From Mesorhizobium intechi (GTDB taxonomy: Bacteria > Pseudomonadota > Alphaproteobacteria > Rhizobiales > Rhizobiaceae), in contig NZ_PNOT02000215.1 in NCBI RefSeq assembly GCF_002879535.1, positions 1 through 41,593 on the forward strand: a stretch of 41,593 nt of DNA. The letters run 5' to 3'. The position numbers and the translations under genes are program-made. This document shows, in pieces, positions 8,898-16,598 of the stretch. The notes beneath the pieces were generated by a model. The model did not search any database. It was not told the DNA's origin and worked only from the letters and a program-made list of their open reading frames with translations. Positions within the stretch are counted from its first letter, which is position 1. Each line of letters opens with the position of its first letter.

Positions 8898-9743
8898 CTA
8901 ACCTTTGATGGCGCCCGCGGTCAGCCCCTGAACCATGGTTCGCTGGACGATGGCGAAGAGGGCTATGACAGGCAGGATGCTGAGAATACCGCCTGCCGCC
9001 AGGACACCCCATGGAAGCTGGAACTCGCCGACCATCAACTGCAGGCCCACGGGCCAGGTGCGGGATCCCTGCCCTGTCGTCAGCATCAAGGCGAACAGGA
9101 ACTCGTTCCAGGCGGCGATGGCAATGAACACCGAACTTGCCACCAGGCCGTTGCGCGCCAGCGGCATGACGATACGGACCATGGCGCCAAGCCTTGTCGA
9201 GCCATCGATGCGCGCCGCGCTCTCAAGTTCCTTGGGTGCGGAATCAAAGAAACCTTTCAGCATCCACACGAACAGCGGCAGAAGGAAACTCGTATAGGCA
9301 AGCGCAAGTCCGAAACGGCTGTCGACAAGACCGACGCCGCGCATGACGACATAAAGCGGAATGATCATCATTACGGCGGGGAACATGCGCATGACGAGAT
9401 AACCGAGCATGAGCTTCGTTCGGCCGCGAAATGCGAAGCGTGAAAATGTATAGGCGGCAAGCGTACCCGTGGCGACGCAGATCGTCACCGTCAGGAAGGT
9501 GACGACCAGGCTGTTGGCGATCAGCCGCGGGAAGCCGGACTGGGTCCAGATCGCCACGTAATTGTCTAAAGTGACGCGCCTCGGGATGTACTGCATGGTT
9601 TGGGTGACAATGTCGGCCTCATATTTGAGCGATGTCAGAAACATCCAGATCATCGGACCGATGCAGAACGTCGACAGGGTCGCGAGGACGAAGTAGGTGG
9701 CGATGTTGGCGATCACCCGCCGGCGGCGCTTGCTTTCAATCAT
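8898..9743 (-). CDS. Carbohydrate ABC transporter permease (MalG type)
   Basis: This 281-residue inner-membrane permease has six predicted segments. The EAA loop, which docks on the ATPase, is ESAARIDGSTRLGAMVRIVMP near residues 195-215 and carries the expected E-A-A-x-x-D-G core. It overlaps the MalF-type gene by 8 bases and is followed closely by the ATPase gene, so the three are one transcription unit. Confidence 0.92.
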   Translation of the reverse strand: MIESKRRRRVIANIATYFVLATLSTFCIGPMIWMFLTSLKYEADIVTQTMQYIPRRVTLDNYVAIWTQSGFPRLIANSLVVTFLTVTICVATGTLAAYTFSRFAFRGRTKLMLGYLVMRMFPAVMMIIPLYVVMRGVGLVDSRFGLALAYTSFLLPLFVWMLKGFFDSAPKELESAARIDGSTRLGAMVRIVMPLARNGLVASSVFIAIAAWNEFLFALMLTTGQGSRTWPVGLQLMVGEFQLPWGVLAAGGILSILPVIALFAIVQRTMVQGLTAGAIKG

Positions 9744-10668
9744 CGCCCTCTCCCTTGGAGATTCTGGACAAGCGGATATATGCCGCCGCGAAGATCATCA
9801 GGATCACGAACATCACCACCGAAAGCGCGGATGCGTAGCCGAAATTGAATTCCTTGTAGGCGGTCTGGAAGGCGTATAGCGACAGGACCTGCGTGGCGTC
9901 TCCCGGTCCGCCACCGGTGAGAATGAGGAGTAGATCGGGCGAATTGACCAACCCTATGACGCGCAGGATCACCGCCGCCGCAATCACGGTCTTGAGCATG
10001 GGCAAGGTGATCAGCCTGAGCTGCGCCGAGACACCCGCGCCATCCACCGCCGCTGCCTTGTAGAGGTCTTCGGGAATGCTCTTCAGGCCGGCAAGCAACA
10101 GCAGCGCGAAGAATGGAAATCCGTGCCACGCTTCTACAAGGATGGTCGCCGCAAGCGCGGTATTGGGGTCCGCGAACCATGCCTTGTAGGTCTGCAGGAC
10201 GCCCATGCGAACAAGAAGATCGTTGATGACCCCAAGCCTCGGATCGAGCAGCAGGGCCCACATATGACCCGCCACGACGTTGGGCAGGAAATAGGGAAGC
10301 AGGATCAGCACGGCAAAGATCTTCGTGCCTGGCAGATCCCTGTTGAGGGCCGTCGCGGCGAGAAGGCCGAGCGCCAGTTCCAGCACGACGGCCGCGGTGA
10401 CCCACACGACTGTATTCTTCAGCGCGATCCAGAAGACAGGATCGGACCACATTCCCGCATAATGTTTGAAGCCGACCCAGCCACCCAGCCCGGGACGCGT
10501 CAGACGCATCTCGCGAAAACTGATGGCCATGCCGTAAAGCGTCGGATAGGCGATCACCAGCAGGATCATGACGAGGCTGGGAAGAAGCAGCAAATACATC
10601 CAGTACCGGGTCTCGGACAGTTCGCCGAGAGCCCGCAAAGGCCGATATCCGCTCGAGCTTGATGTCAT
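9736..10668 (-). CDS. Carbohydrate ABC transporter permease (MalF type)
   Basis: This 310-residue permease is the partner of the MalG-type subunit. Six membrane segments are seen, beginning at YWMYLLLLPSLVMILLVIAY, and an EAA-like loop DLYKAAAVDGAGVSAQLRLI follows near 215-235. The ATG at 10668 was chosen. An in-frame ATG 21 bases upstream falls inside a strong hairpin, and neither has a clear ribosome site. The start is therefore less certain than the product. Confidence 0.88.
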   Translation of the reverse strand: MTSSSSGYRPLRALGELSETRYWMYLLLLPSLVMILLVIAYPTLYGMAISFREMRLTRPGLGGWVGFKHYAGMWSDPVFWIALKNTVVWVTAAVVLELALGLLAATALNRDLPGTKIFAVLILLPYFLPNVVAGHMWALLLDPRLGVINDLLVRMGVLQTYKAWFADPNTALAATILVEAWHGFPFFALLLLAGLKSIPEDLYKAAAVDGAGVSAQLRLITLPMLKTVIAAAVILRVIGLVNSPDLLLILTGGGPGDATQVLSLYAFQTAYKEFNFGYASALSVVMFVILMIFAAAYIRLSRISKGEGDD

Positions 10669-10675
10669 GGATCCG

Positions 10676-10691
10676 CGATGCGAAAGCATCG
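10676..10691 (-). terminator. Tetraloop hairpin between binding-protein and permease genes
   Basis: CGATGC (10676-10681), four loop bases and GCATCG (10686-10691) form a perfect 6-bp stem. It sits in the 77-base gap after the sugar-binding protein gene. Like the hairpin at 1090-1121 in the nucleoside operon, it is at the place where attenuation or mRNA stabilisation commonly raises binding protein over permease. No T-run follows, so full termination is not expected. Confidence 0.45.
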
Positions 10692-10745
10692 TCCCGTTGC
10701 ATTCAAAGCATGGCCGCACGCCGGAGCAGGCCGTGCAGGCACGTA

Positions 10746-11984
10746 TCAGCGAAGGGCAGCCTCGAGCCCTTGGATCATCCGGTCCACAGCCTGTTCCGGT
10801 GTCGACTGACCGGTGAGCACCGATTGGAAAGCCGGGTTGACGACATTTTCGGACCAACCCGCCGCGCCCACGAAATTGTTCGGCAGACGTCCGAACTCCA
10901 GCGTTTCGACCGCCGCGTGATAGATTGGATTGCCGGTGATCCGCGGATCTTGCAGGACAGCGGCCGAGGCCGGGAAATAGCCTGTGCCTTCGAGCAAGGC
11001 CAGGGCAGCATCGGTCTCGCCCCAGAAGCTCACCCAGCGCCAGGCGGCCTCTATATTGTCTTCCTTCATGATGCCATTGCCGGCGTAGGCAACGCGAGCG
11101 ACATGCGCCTTCGGACCGGCCGGCATGGGTGCGGTCGAGAACTGTTTGCCCTGCTTCATCGCGGCCGAGATTTCATTCAGCGAGCCGGTGTGGTGCCACA
11201 CCATTGCCGTCTGCCCGGTGCGGAAGCCCTCCATGATCTGGCGGTAGCTGTCGTTGGGCGCGCTCGGCGGCACGACCTTTTCCTTCAGGAAGAGATCGGA
11301 ATAGAACGTTATCGCCTCGATCGCCGCGGCCCTGTCGATGGCCGGCTGACCATTCTTGACGATCGGCGAGCCGAACGCCTCCATGACGTCGATGACATAT
11401 TTGAAACCGCCGGCGCCGGCGCGCATGCCGAAGGCATATCTACCCTTCGACGGATCGGTCAGCTTGCGGCAAGCGCTCAGGAATTCGTCGAAATTCCGGG
11501 GCGGCCCCGCCAACCCGGCTTCCTCGAAATAGTCGGCGCGGTAGTACATCCAATCGACAAAGGCGAAGGCGGGAACCGCGTAGATGGCGCCGTTGCTGGA
11601 AAGCCCGGCCCAGCGATTCTCGGGGAAATTGGCCTTGCCCTTCCAGCCGTTCACCCGCTCGGTAAGATCAATCAACCCCTCCATCGCGGTAAGATCGGCG
11701 AAACGCTCGGCGATCACCATGGCGGTATCCGGACGGCCGCCGGCCAGCACGGCCGAAGAGACCTTCGCCATATATTCGGAATTCGGGATGTTCTCCTGCG
11801 TCACCGCCACATCGGCATTCGCCGCCTGAAACAACGCGATGATCTTCAGCAGGCTGGCCATTTCCGACTGGCTGGTGAAATGGTGCCAGTAACTGATGGC
11901 GCTAGCAGCGCGGGCGCCACCGACATGCCCTGCCATCGCCAGGGCCGCCGAACCCATGAGAAACTGCCTCTTGTTCAACTGCAT
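10746..11984 (-). CDS. Extracellular sugar-binding protein (ABC, family 1)
   Basis: This 412-residue periplasmic solute-binding protein resembles maltose-binding protein-type receptors. The N terminus MQLNKRQFLMGSAALAMAGH followed by an ARA/AS cleavage region reads like a Tat-type signal with K-R in place of R-R. The mature part begins SAISYWHHF and contains family features such as NIPNSEYMAKV and the later TGQTAMVWHHTGSLNE. A strong GGAGGAGG ribosome site precedes the ATG. It is the first gene of the sugar import operon, with a palindromic operator 32 bases upstream of the start. The ligand is probably a sugar or sugar acid, judged from the neighbouring enolase-superfamily enzyme. Confidence 0.92.
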   Translation of the reverse strand: MQLNKRQFLMGSAALAMAGHVGGARAASAISYWHHFTSQSEMASLLKIIALFQAANADVAVTQENIPNSEYMAKVSSAVLAGGRPDTAMVIAERFADLTAMEGLIDLTERVNGWKGKANFPENRWAGLSSNGAIYAVPAFAFVDWMYYRADYFEEAGLAGPPRNFDEFLSACRKLTDPSKGRYAFGMRAGAGGFKYVIDVMEAFGSPIVKNGQPAIDRAAAIEAITFYSDLFLKEKVVPPSAPNDSYRQIMEGFRTGQTAMVWHHTGSLNEISAAMKQGKQFSTAPMPAGPKAHVARVAYAGNGIMKEDNIEAAWRWVSFWGETDAALALLEGTGYFPASAAVLQDPRITGNPIYHAAVETLEFGRLPNNFVGAAGWSENVVNPAFQSVLTGQSTPEQAVDRMIQGLEAALR

Positions 11985-12001
11985 GCGACCTCCTCCACGA
12001 T

Positions 12002-12027
12002 ATCAGATCATCAATCTGATCTATCAG
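12002..12027 (-). promoter_or_regulatory. Operator candidate upstream of sugar-binding protein gene
   Basis: CTGATCTATCAG (12016-12027) is a perfect palindrome with 5-bp arms. It overlaps a second perfect repeat, ATCAGAT-N5-ATCTGAT (12002-12020). The 12-mer, read on the other strand, is identical to that at 12835-12846 beside the GntR gene, and the match extends through a following TTGAT after one differing base. It lies about 32 bases before the start codon, a position where a bound repressor would block transcription. Confidence 0.75.
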
Positions 12028-12110
12028 TTGAAGTTTGGGTAGCATCCTTTCCCACGCCATGCAACCGCCCGGCGCGCTGCTGGGCGCAGCGACGGATCAC
12101 GGTTGACCTG

Positions 12111-12812
12111 TCAGACGAGACCCAGGCTTCGCTGCATCGCCGCCTGGAAATGCGCCTGCAGTTTTGCCTCGGCGGCGTCGGCATTCCTTGTGCCGCAAGC
12201 TTCGAGGATATCGAGGTGCTCCTTGAGCGTCCGGACCATGATGGGTGTCGTGATCTTCCTGTCGAGCCGCAGCAGGCGCAGGTAATTGTGCATGCGCCGG
12301 TAGGTGCTGTCGATCAGGGGATTGCGCAGCGCGGCGATGACCGCGCCGTGCAACTCTCCTTCAAGCGCGTCCATCTCCTCCAGCTGTTCCTGTCCCAGAC
12401 CATCGCGCTCGACGCGTCGAAGCAGCCTGGAATGCCGGATTTCCAAGGCGTTCATGACGGCTTCGTCGCCCTGTTCCGCAAAGACACGGACCGCCGCGCG
12501 CTCGACGATGGAGCGGAATTGGTAGGTGGCGCGCGTAAGCTCCAGTCCGGGCCTGATGAACTGGATGCCGGAGCGCGGGTGGATGGTCAGGATCCCTTCC
12601 GCTTCAAGAACGCGCAGGGCGTCGCGAAGTGGGGCAACAGGCACGTCGACGATCGCGGACAACTCGTTTTGCGAAATGAACGCCCCTGCCGGAACGCGCC
12701 GATCGAACAAGCCCTCCAGGATTCGTTCATAGGCGACATCGCTCATGCGGGCGGCGGCCACGAGGGGAGAAGAGTCGGTTTTTGCCTTACCCGCCACTTG
12801 CGGCCCCTCCAT
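12111..12812 (-). CDS. GntR-family transcriptional regulator (FadR/FCD subfamily)
   Basis: This regulator has an N-terminal winged helix (about 25-90, with NELSAIVDVPVAPLRDALRVLEAEGIL) and a C-terminal all-helical FCD effector domain (about 95-230, with ELHGAVIAAL and NYLRLLRLDR). It is likely a ligand-released repressor of the sugar operon and the divergent enolase-superfamily gene, since the same palindrome lies before each and before its own start. The ATG at 12812 has no ribosome site; the in-frame GTG at 12797 has GGAGGGG 8 bases upstream and may be the real start, giving 228 residues. The gene has the same orientation as the transporter operon. Confidence 0.92.
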   Translation of the reverse strand: MEGPQVAGKAKTDSSPLVAAARMSDVAYERILEGLFDRRVPAGAFISQNELSAIVDVPVAPLRDALRVLEAEGILTIHPRSGIQFIRPGLELTRATYQFRSIVERAAVRVFAEQGDEAVMNALEIRHSRLLRRVERDGLGQEQLEEMDALEGELHGAVIAALRNPLIDSTYRRMHNYLRLLRLDRKITTPIMVRTLKEHLDILEACGTRNADAAEAKLQAHFQAAMQRSLGLV

Positions 12813-12834
12813 TGGTCCGGTAGTACGATGCCAT

Positions 12835-12867
12835 CTGATAGATCAGTTTGATATAGTAACCGATCAG
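12835..12867. promoter_or_regulatory. Operator candidate in divergent GntR/enolase-family promoter
   Basis: CTGATAGATCAG (12835-12846) is a perfect palindrome. It is followed by TTTGAT and by a further CGATCAG half site at 12861-12867. The site lies 23-38 bases before the GntR start and 34 bases before the ATG at 12880, so one bound dimer could control both directions. The identical dyad stands before the sugar-binding protein gene at 12016-12027. Confidence 0.75.
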
Positions 12868-12879
12868 AAAGCCCCTGTG

Positions 12880-14019
12880 ATGAGCCTTTCGCATTTTCGT
12901 ATAACCCGATTTCAGTTCGCCCGCGACCGGGTAATCGGGGACAGTCAGGTTCGGGCGGACGATGTCAACGTCGCCGCGCTGGAACTCGTTTCCGAAAGTG
13001 GCGAGGTGGGGCTGGGATTCATCCAGACGCTCTTCAACCCACTGCCTGATCAGCAGGAGATCGAGAGCGTTTTCGAACATGAGGTTTGGCCGAGCCTGAA
13101 GGGAAACAAGGCGATCGCCCTGGTCCACCGTGTGCACCGCCCGCGCGGCGGCAATCAGCGGGCTTACTCCCTGCCCTTTCACGAAGCGGTTCAGGTGGCG
13201 CTTTGGGATCTTGCGGCCAAAGAAGCTGGCCTGCCCCTTCATGTCTTGCTTGGCAGTCGCCGCGACCGGGTGAAGGCCTATGCCAGCGGCCTCGATTTTC
13301 ACCTCGACGACGAGGCCTTCGTCTCGCTGTTCTCCCACGCGGCGTCGATTGGCTACTCGGCTTTCAAGATCAAGGTCGGCCACCGGGATTTCGACCGCGA
13401 TCTGCGGCGTCTGGAACTGTTGAAGACCTGTGTCCCGGCCGGGTCCAAAATCATGATCGATCCGAACGAGGCCTGGAGCTCGAAGGAGGCGCTCACGAAA
13501 TTGGTGGCGATCCGCGAGGCCGGCCACGAACTTCTGTGGGTCGAGGATCCGATCCTGCGTCACGACCATGAAGGGTTGCGAACACTCAGGCATGCCGTCA
13601 CATGGACCCAGATCAACAGCGGCGAGTACCTGGATTTGCAAGGCAAGCGGCTGCTCCTGGAAGCCAATGCGGCCGATATCCTGAATGTCCACGGCCAGGT
13701 GACGGACGTCATGCGCATCGGCTGGCTGGCCGCCGAACTCGGGATACCGATCAGCATCGGCAACACGTTTCTGGAGGTCGGCGTGCATATGGCGGCCGCG
13801 CTACCCGAGGTCGAATGGCTGGAATATTCATTTCAGAACTTCGATCACCTGGTGGAACAGCCTATCGAAATCCGGGACGGCTACGCCTACGCGCCCGATC
13901 GGCCAGGCCATGGATTGGTCCTATCGGAAAAAGCGCGCGTCGAATGGACCAGGCCAAGGCGCCTGGCACGGTCGGAGCTCGGCGCCGCGCCGGAAAATCC
14001 ACGCCTTCTGGCGAAGTAG
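12880..14019 (+). CDS. Mandelate racemase/muconate lactonizing enzyme-family protein
   Basis: This 379-residue enolase-superfamily enzyme has an N-terminal capping domain (1-125) and a TIM barrel. The barrel shows K163-I-K165 (KxK base), metal ligands D194, E222 and E249, and D266 where the His-Asp dyad Asp is expected. The dyad His itself appears to be Asn (N295 in SIGNTF), judged by recalled alignment to mandelate racemase. The usual roles are acid-sugar dehydration or racemisation; here the KxK lysines would have to do the work. It is divergent from the GntR gene and shares its operator, so it probably processes what the neighbouring ABC system imports. ATG 12880 begins the conserved domain; its ribosome site is weak. 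Confidence 0.88.
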   Translation: MSLSHFRITRFQFARDRVIGDSQVRADDVNVAALELVSESGEVGLGFIQTLFNPLPDQQEIESVFEHEVWPSLKGNKAIALVHRVHRPRGGNQRAYSLPFHEAVQVALWDLAAKEAGLPLHVLLGSRRDRVKAYASGLDFHLDDEAFVSLFSHAASIGYSAFKIKVGHRDFDRDLRRLELLKTCVPAGSKIMIDPNEAWSSKEALTKLVAIREAGHELLWVEDPILRHDHEGLRTLRHAVTWTQINSGEYLDLQGKRLLLEANAADILNVHGQVTDVMRIGWLAAELGIPISIGNTFLEVGVHMAAALPEVEWLEYSFQNFDHLVEQPIEIRDGYAYAPDRPGHGLVLSEKARVEWTRPRRLARSELGAAPENPRLLAK

Positions 14020-14047
14020 TAGAGAGCTGAAGACCGGGGCACGTGCC

Positions 14048-14261
14048 ATCAGGCGGCGCGAACTCCGGCTGATCGTTGCGCTTGCAAGTAGCACCATCTA
14101 CGAAATGGAAAGTCGCGGCGAGTTCCCTCGCCGCTTCAATCTCACCCCGCGATGCGTGGTGTGAGAAGGAGCATCGCCGTCGGTCATCCACGGAAGGCCT
14201 CGCGACGGTCCCGCCTGCCCTGACGTCCGTCCGCGTCGCACCCGGCCGGCAATGGGAGTGA
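14048..14261 (+). pseudogene. AlpA-family phage/element regulator remnant
   Basis: From 14048 the plus strand reads IRRRELRLIV, then STIYEMESRGEFPRRFNL and TPRCVV, which strongly resembles the AlpA helix-turn-helix regulators (excision/activation factors of prophages and integrative elements). It breaks at a TGA at 14162, exactly where the family has a conserved Trp (CVVW). One inserted base would restore Trp and carry the frame on through EKEHRRRSS to a stop at 14261. There is no good start codon before the domain. It is best read as a decayed relic of a mobile element. The rest of 14020-14414 holds nothing else recognisable. Confidence 0.55.
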
Positions 14262-14414
14262 CTGGCCAAGGAGACTTCGTCCACTATGGGCCGAAAGCAA
14301 AGTTGGGGTGCCTGGAAAGGAGACACGAAAATGGTTGATCACACGACTGTGCTCCGACCAGAACGCAACTGAGCGCTAATGCGATCCATCCGCTTAGACC
14401 GACGCAAACTCGCC

Positions 14415-14663
14415 TCAGGGCCGGATGACAAGCTTGCTGCGCCACGCGCGTCCGTGGCGCCACAGTTCATGAACCAGCGAAGCCAAATGCAGGAGCAGAC
14501 GCCTCAGATGTTGGCCAGCGTAGCCAGGATCGCGGTAGTCCGTAATGTAAGTGCTGACGCGAGCGGGCGTGGGCGCCGCTTCCACCTCATGGCCCTTGCT
14601 TTGCAACTTCTTGACGGTGCTCGCTCTGATGTAATGTGAGCCACCAATGACCACAATTTTCAT
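14415..14663 (-). pseudogene. Truncated short-chain dehydrogenase / NmrA-like fragment
   Basis: The first 30 or so residues (MKIVVIGGS, then VKKLQSKGHEVEAAP) are the nucleotide-binding start of an atypical SDR/NmrA-like oxidoreductase, which is normally 200-250 residues. The glycine motif is already spoiled (GGSHYIRAS instead of GGxGxxG), and after residue 35 the sequence no longer resembles the family before stopping at residue 82. A clean AAGGAG ribosome site 7 bases before the ATG shows that this was once a real gene start. It is probably a dead fragment in a decayed stretch. Confidence 0.6.
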
Positions 14664-14830
14664 ATCGGGTCTCCTTGCTAGCGTTAAAATCTGGAATGCT
14701 CGCTGTCAGCGGCAGCCTTTCACGGGCGCAGGGCGCGAGCGTCTCAACCCCGATAGAGCCGGGCATCGACGTGCCGCCAGCCGGGGCACGCCACAGGTCG
14801 CCGACGTCGGCGTCGGCGACAGCGCCGCGG

Positions 14831-15022
14831 CTATTTCGAACTCGAAAGCATCGCAGTCATAGTCTTCGCACTCTCCTCCTCAGCCGGGCCGCCCAGCACA
14901 GGTCGAGTGTCTGGCACATCCAGGTTCAGAACGTCCTCGATTTGTCTGCGCAGAAATTCGGGACGCAATCCATCGCCCCGCTTGGCAGCGATTGGATGAA
15001 GTGCCCGGAACAATCCAAGCAT
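14831..15022 (-). CDS. Small protein of unknown function
   Basis: This 63-residue open frame begins MLGLFRALHPIAAKRGDGLR and ends in AMLSSSK. Its best support is a GGAGGG ribosome site 6 bases before the ATG. It is soluble and hydrophilic, with a helix-prone middle (PEFLRRQIEDVLNL) and no signal peptide. No family was recognised. It lies between the dehydrogenase relic and the glutathione S-transferase, in a stretch with other debris, so it could also be a fragment. Confidence 0.4.
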   Translation of the reverse strand: MLGLFRALHPIAAKRGDGLRPEFLRRQIEDVLNLDVPDTRPVLGGPAEEESAKTMTAMLSSSK

Positions 15023-15062
15023 GGCTTACCCTCCTCGTTGAATTCCCGCTCGCCCGGCGCCG

Positions 15063-15647
15063 TTAGAGGAGCCCCTCATCGGTCATGGCGACCCGTACCG
15101 CCGGCCGAGCGTCCATCCGGTTGCGCAGGGCGTTCAAGGAGGCCGGAACGGGAACATGAAAGCGCGCTGCCCAAAGCAGCATCACGTACAGATAGCAGTC
15201 GGCGACGCTGGGTCGATCGCCAAACAAATAGTCTGTCTTCAGCCCGTGAGCGATGAGCTCGAACTGGGCCGCCAACGTCGCTCTGGCGCCGGCTTTCTCG
15301 TCGTCCCGGCCGGGATGCCACATGGGCTTGAAGCTCCGGTGGATCTCGGACGAAATGTAGCTCAACACTTCCAGGACGCGCGTGCGGCCCAATGGCCCCG
15401 CTACAGCGACTGCAGGGTACTGCGATGCGATCCAATCGAGAACGGCGACGTTCTCGGTCAGCGTTTCGCCGCTATCCAACACCAGGGCCGGAACATAGCC
15501 CTTTGCCGAGACCGTGCGAAAATCACGCCCGGATGCGGTTCGTTTCGTCTCGAGATCCACCGCCTCGCGCTCGAAGGAAGCGCCCGCCTCCTCAAGCGCG
15601 ATGTGGTCGGCGAGGCTGCAGGCGAAAGGGCTGTAGTAGAGTTTCAC
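15063..15647 (-). CDS. Glutathione S-transferase, beta-class like
   Basis: This 194-residue GST has a thioredoxin-like N domain starting (M)KLYYSPFACSLADHIALEEA; C10 matches the beta-class catalytic cysteine. GYVPALVLDSGETLTEN holds the cis-Pro and the glutathione-binding E-T/E-N residues. A helical C domain (about 85-190) ends in a short tail and includes the DYLFGDRPSVADCYLYVML N-capping region. The start is GTG 15647: no ATG gives the family N terminus, and an AGAGA run precedes it. It would conjugate or reduce electrophiles with glutathione in the cytosol. It is a single gene with no operon partners. Confidence 0.88.
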   Translation of the reverse strand: MKLYYSPFACSLADHIALEEAGASFEREAVDLETKRTASGRDFRTVSAKGYVPALVLDSGETLTENVAVLDWIASQYPAVAVAGPLGRTRVLEVLSYISSEIHRSFKPMWHPGRDDEKAGARATLAAQFELIAHGLKTDYLFGDRPSVADCYLYVMLLWAARFHVPVPASLNALRNRMDARPAVRVAMTDEGLL

Positions 15648-16099
15648 GATTTTTCTCTTGTCTGAACGCAGGTGAGGTTTCGCAAATGGCGGGACGGCAG
15701 CCCGCTCGACGATGCGCAAGCCATCTTGCAAAGCGCACCCGAAGCTCGCATTTTGGCAGGGAGGACAGCTACGACGCCGACAGCTAGGCATGCCTATGCC
15801 AAGGTGTGAGCAGGCCGAGACAATTGTCCTTGGACTGCCGCGCGCATCAAGCCCGACATGGGGAATGGCCGCTGGAAGTGTCCTGTCGCCGCATGGCGTT
15901 CTCGGTTGTCAGGCCAATCCTTCGCTCAGGAAATCATAATCGAAAGTATCGAACGCACGTGCCATTGGCACGATGGCTTACATCCCGCCGCGGCCTGCAT
16001 GGTTCGACTCGAGCAAGGGGATGATGACGGCCGCAGCCTTGCCTAGTCGATTGCCGCCGTCGCGATGAAGAAGCTTCTCCAGCAACAGGAACCGTCATC
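15648..16099. other. Gap between GST and Rieske genes; palindrome, no gene seen
   Basis: This 452-base stretch separates two divergently oriented genes and should hold both promoters. Short open frames exist on both strands but none resembles a known protein or has a convincing ribosome site. A perfect 12-bp palindrome, TAGGCATGCCTA (15785-15796), followed by TGCCAAGG, is the only clear structure. The in-frame codons before the Rieske ATG run into TGA stops at 16022 and 16025 and encode no membrane segment. Confidence 0.5.
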
Positions 16100-16582
16100 A
16101 TGACCAATCCTCGCAAACCCGAAAGACGGGCCGCCGAACTGGCGTCCCCTGTTGAAGCATTTGCCTCGGTCGAGGTCGACGTCTCTTCGCTGATGCCGGG
16201 CACCTCGGTGGTCTTGCAATGGCGCGGCAAGCCGGTGGTGGTGCGTCACCGCACAAGGCAGGAAATGGAGGATGGCGAAGCCGCCAGTCTTGCTGTCCTC
16301 AAGGATCCGATCGCCCGCAACGCCAATCTTCCCGCCGACGCGCCCGCCACCGACGCCAATCGCACCATACCCGGGCAGAAGGCCTTGCTGGTGATGGTGC
16401 AGGTCTGCACTCACCTTGGATGTATCCCGCTCGGCCAGGACGGCGATTTCGGCGGCTGGCTCTGTCCATGCCATGGCTCGCAATACGACAGCGCAGGACG
16501 CATCCGCAAAGGTCCGGCGCCGGAGAACATGGCGGTGCCGGTGTTCCAGTTCGTTTCCGATACCAGGATTCGTATCGGCTGA
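16100..16582 (+). CDS. petA: Rieske 2Fe-2S protein of a bc1-type complex, lacking the N-terminal anchor
   Basis: This 160-residue protein has the complete Rieske cluster-binding domain: C103-T-H105-L-G-C108 and C122-P-C-H125-G-S. It also has the alphaproteobacterial bc1 insert [13 protein letters not shown] (81-93). Ordinary UcrI proteins are about 175-190 residues and begin with a Tat signal that stays as a membrane anchor. Here the first 20 residues ([20 protein letters not shown]) are polar, and no anchor is encoded upstream in frame. AGGA lies 9 bases before the ATG. It is followed 16 bases later by cytochrome b. Either the protein is a soluble partner or its anchor was lost; export to the periplasm is then unexplained. 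Confidence 0.85.
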   Translation: MTNPRKPERRAAELASPVEAFASVEVDVSSLMPGTSVVLQWRGKPVVVRHRTRQEMEDGEAASLAVLKDPIARNANLPADAPATDANRTIPGQKALLVMVQVCTHLGCIPLGQDGDFGGWLCPCHGSQYDSAGRIRKGPAPENMAVPVFQFVSDTRIRIG

Positions 16583-16598
16583 GGGAAAGGACAGTTCA

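Noticed and set aside
10659..12851. A 730-residue plus-strand open frame across the sugar-binding protein and GntR genes
   Set aside because: It runs opposite two genes with clear families and ribosome sites and crosses their control region; its translation shows no domain.
15785..15796. Palindrome TAGGCATGCCTA as a member of the CCTA-N10-TAGG group
   Set aside because: The half sites are in the opposite order and without the 10-base centre, so it was not counted with the others.
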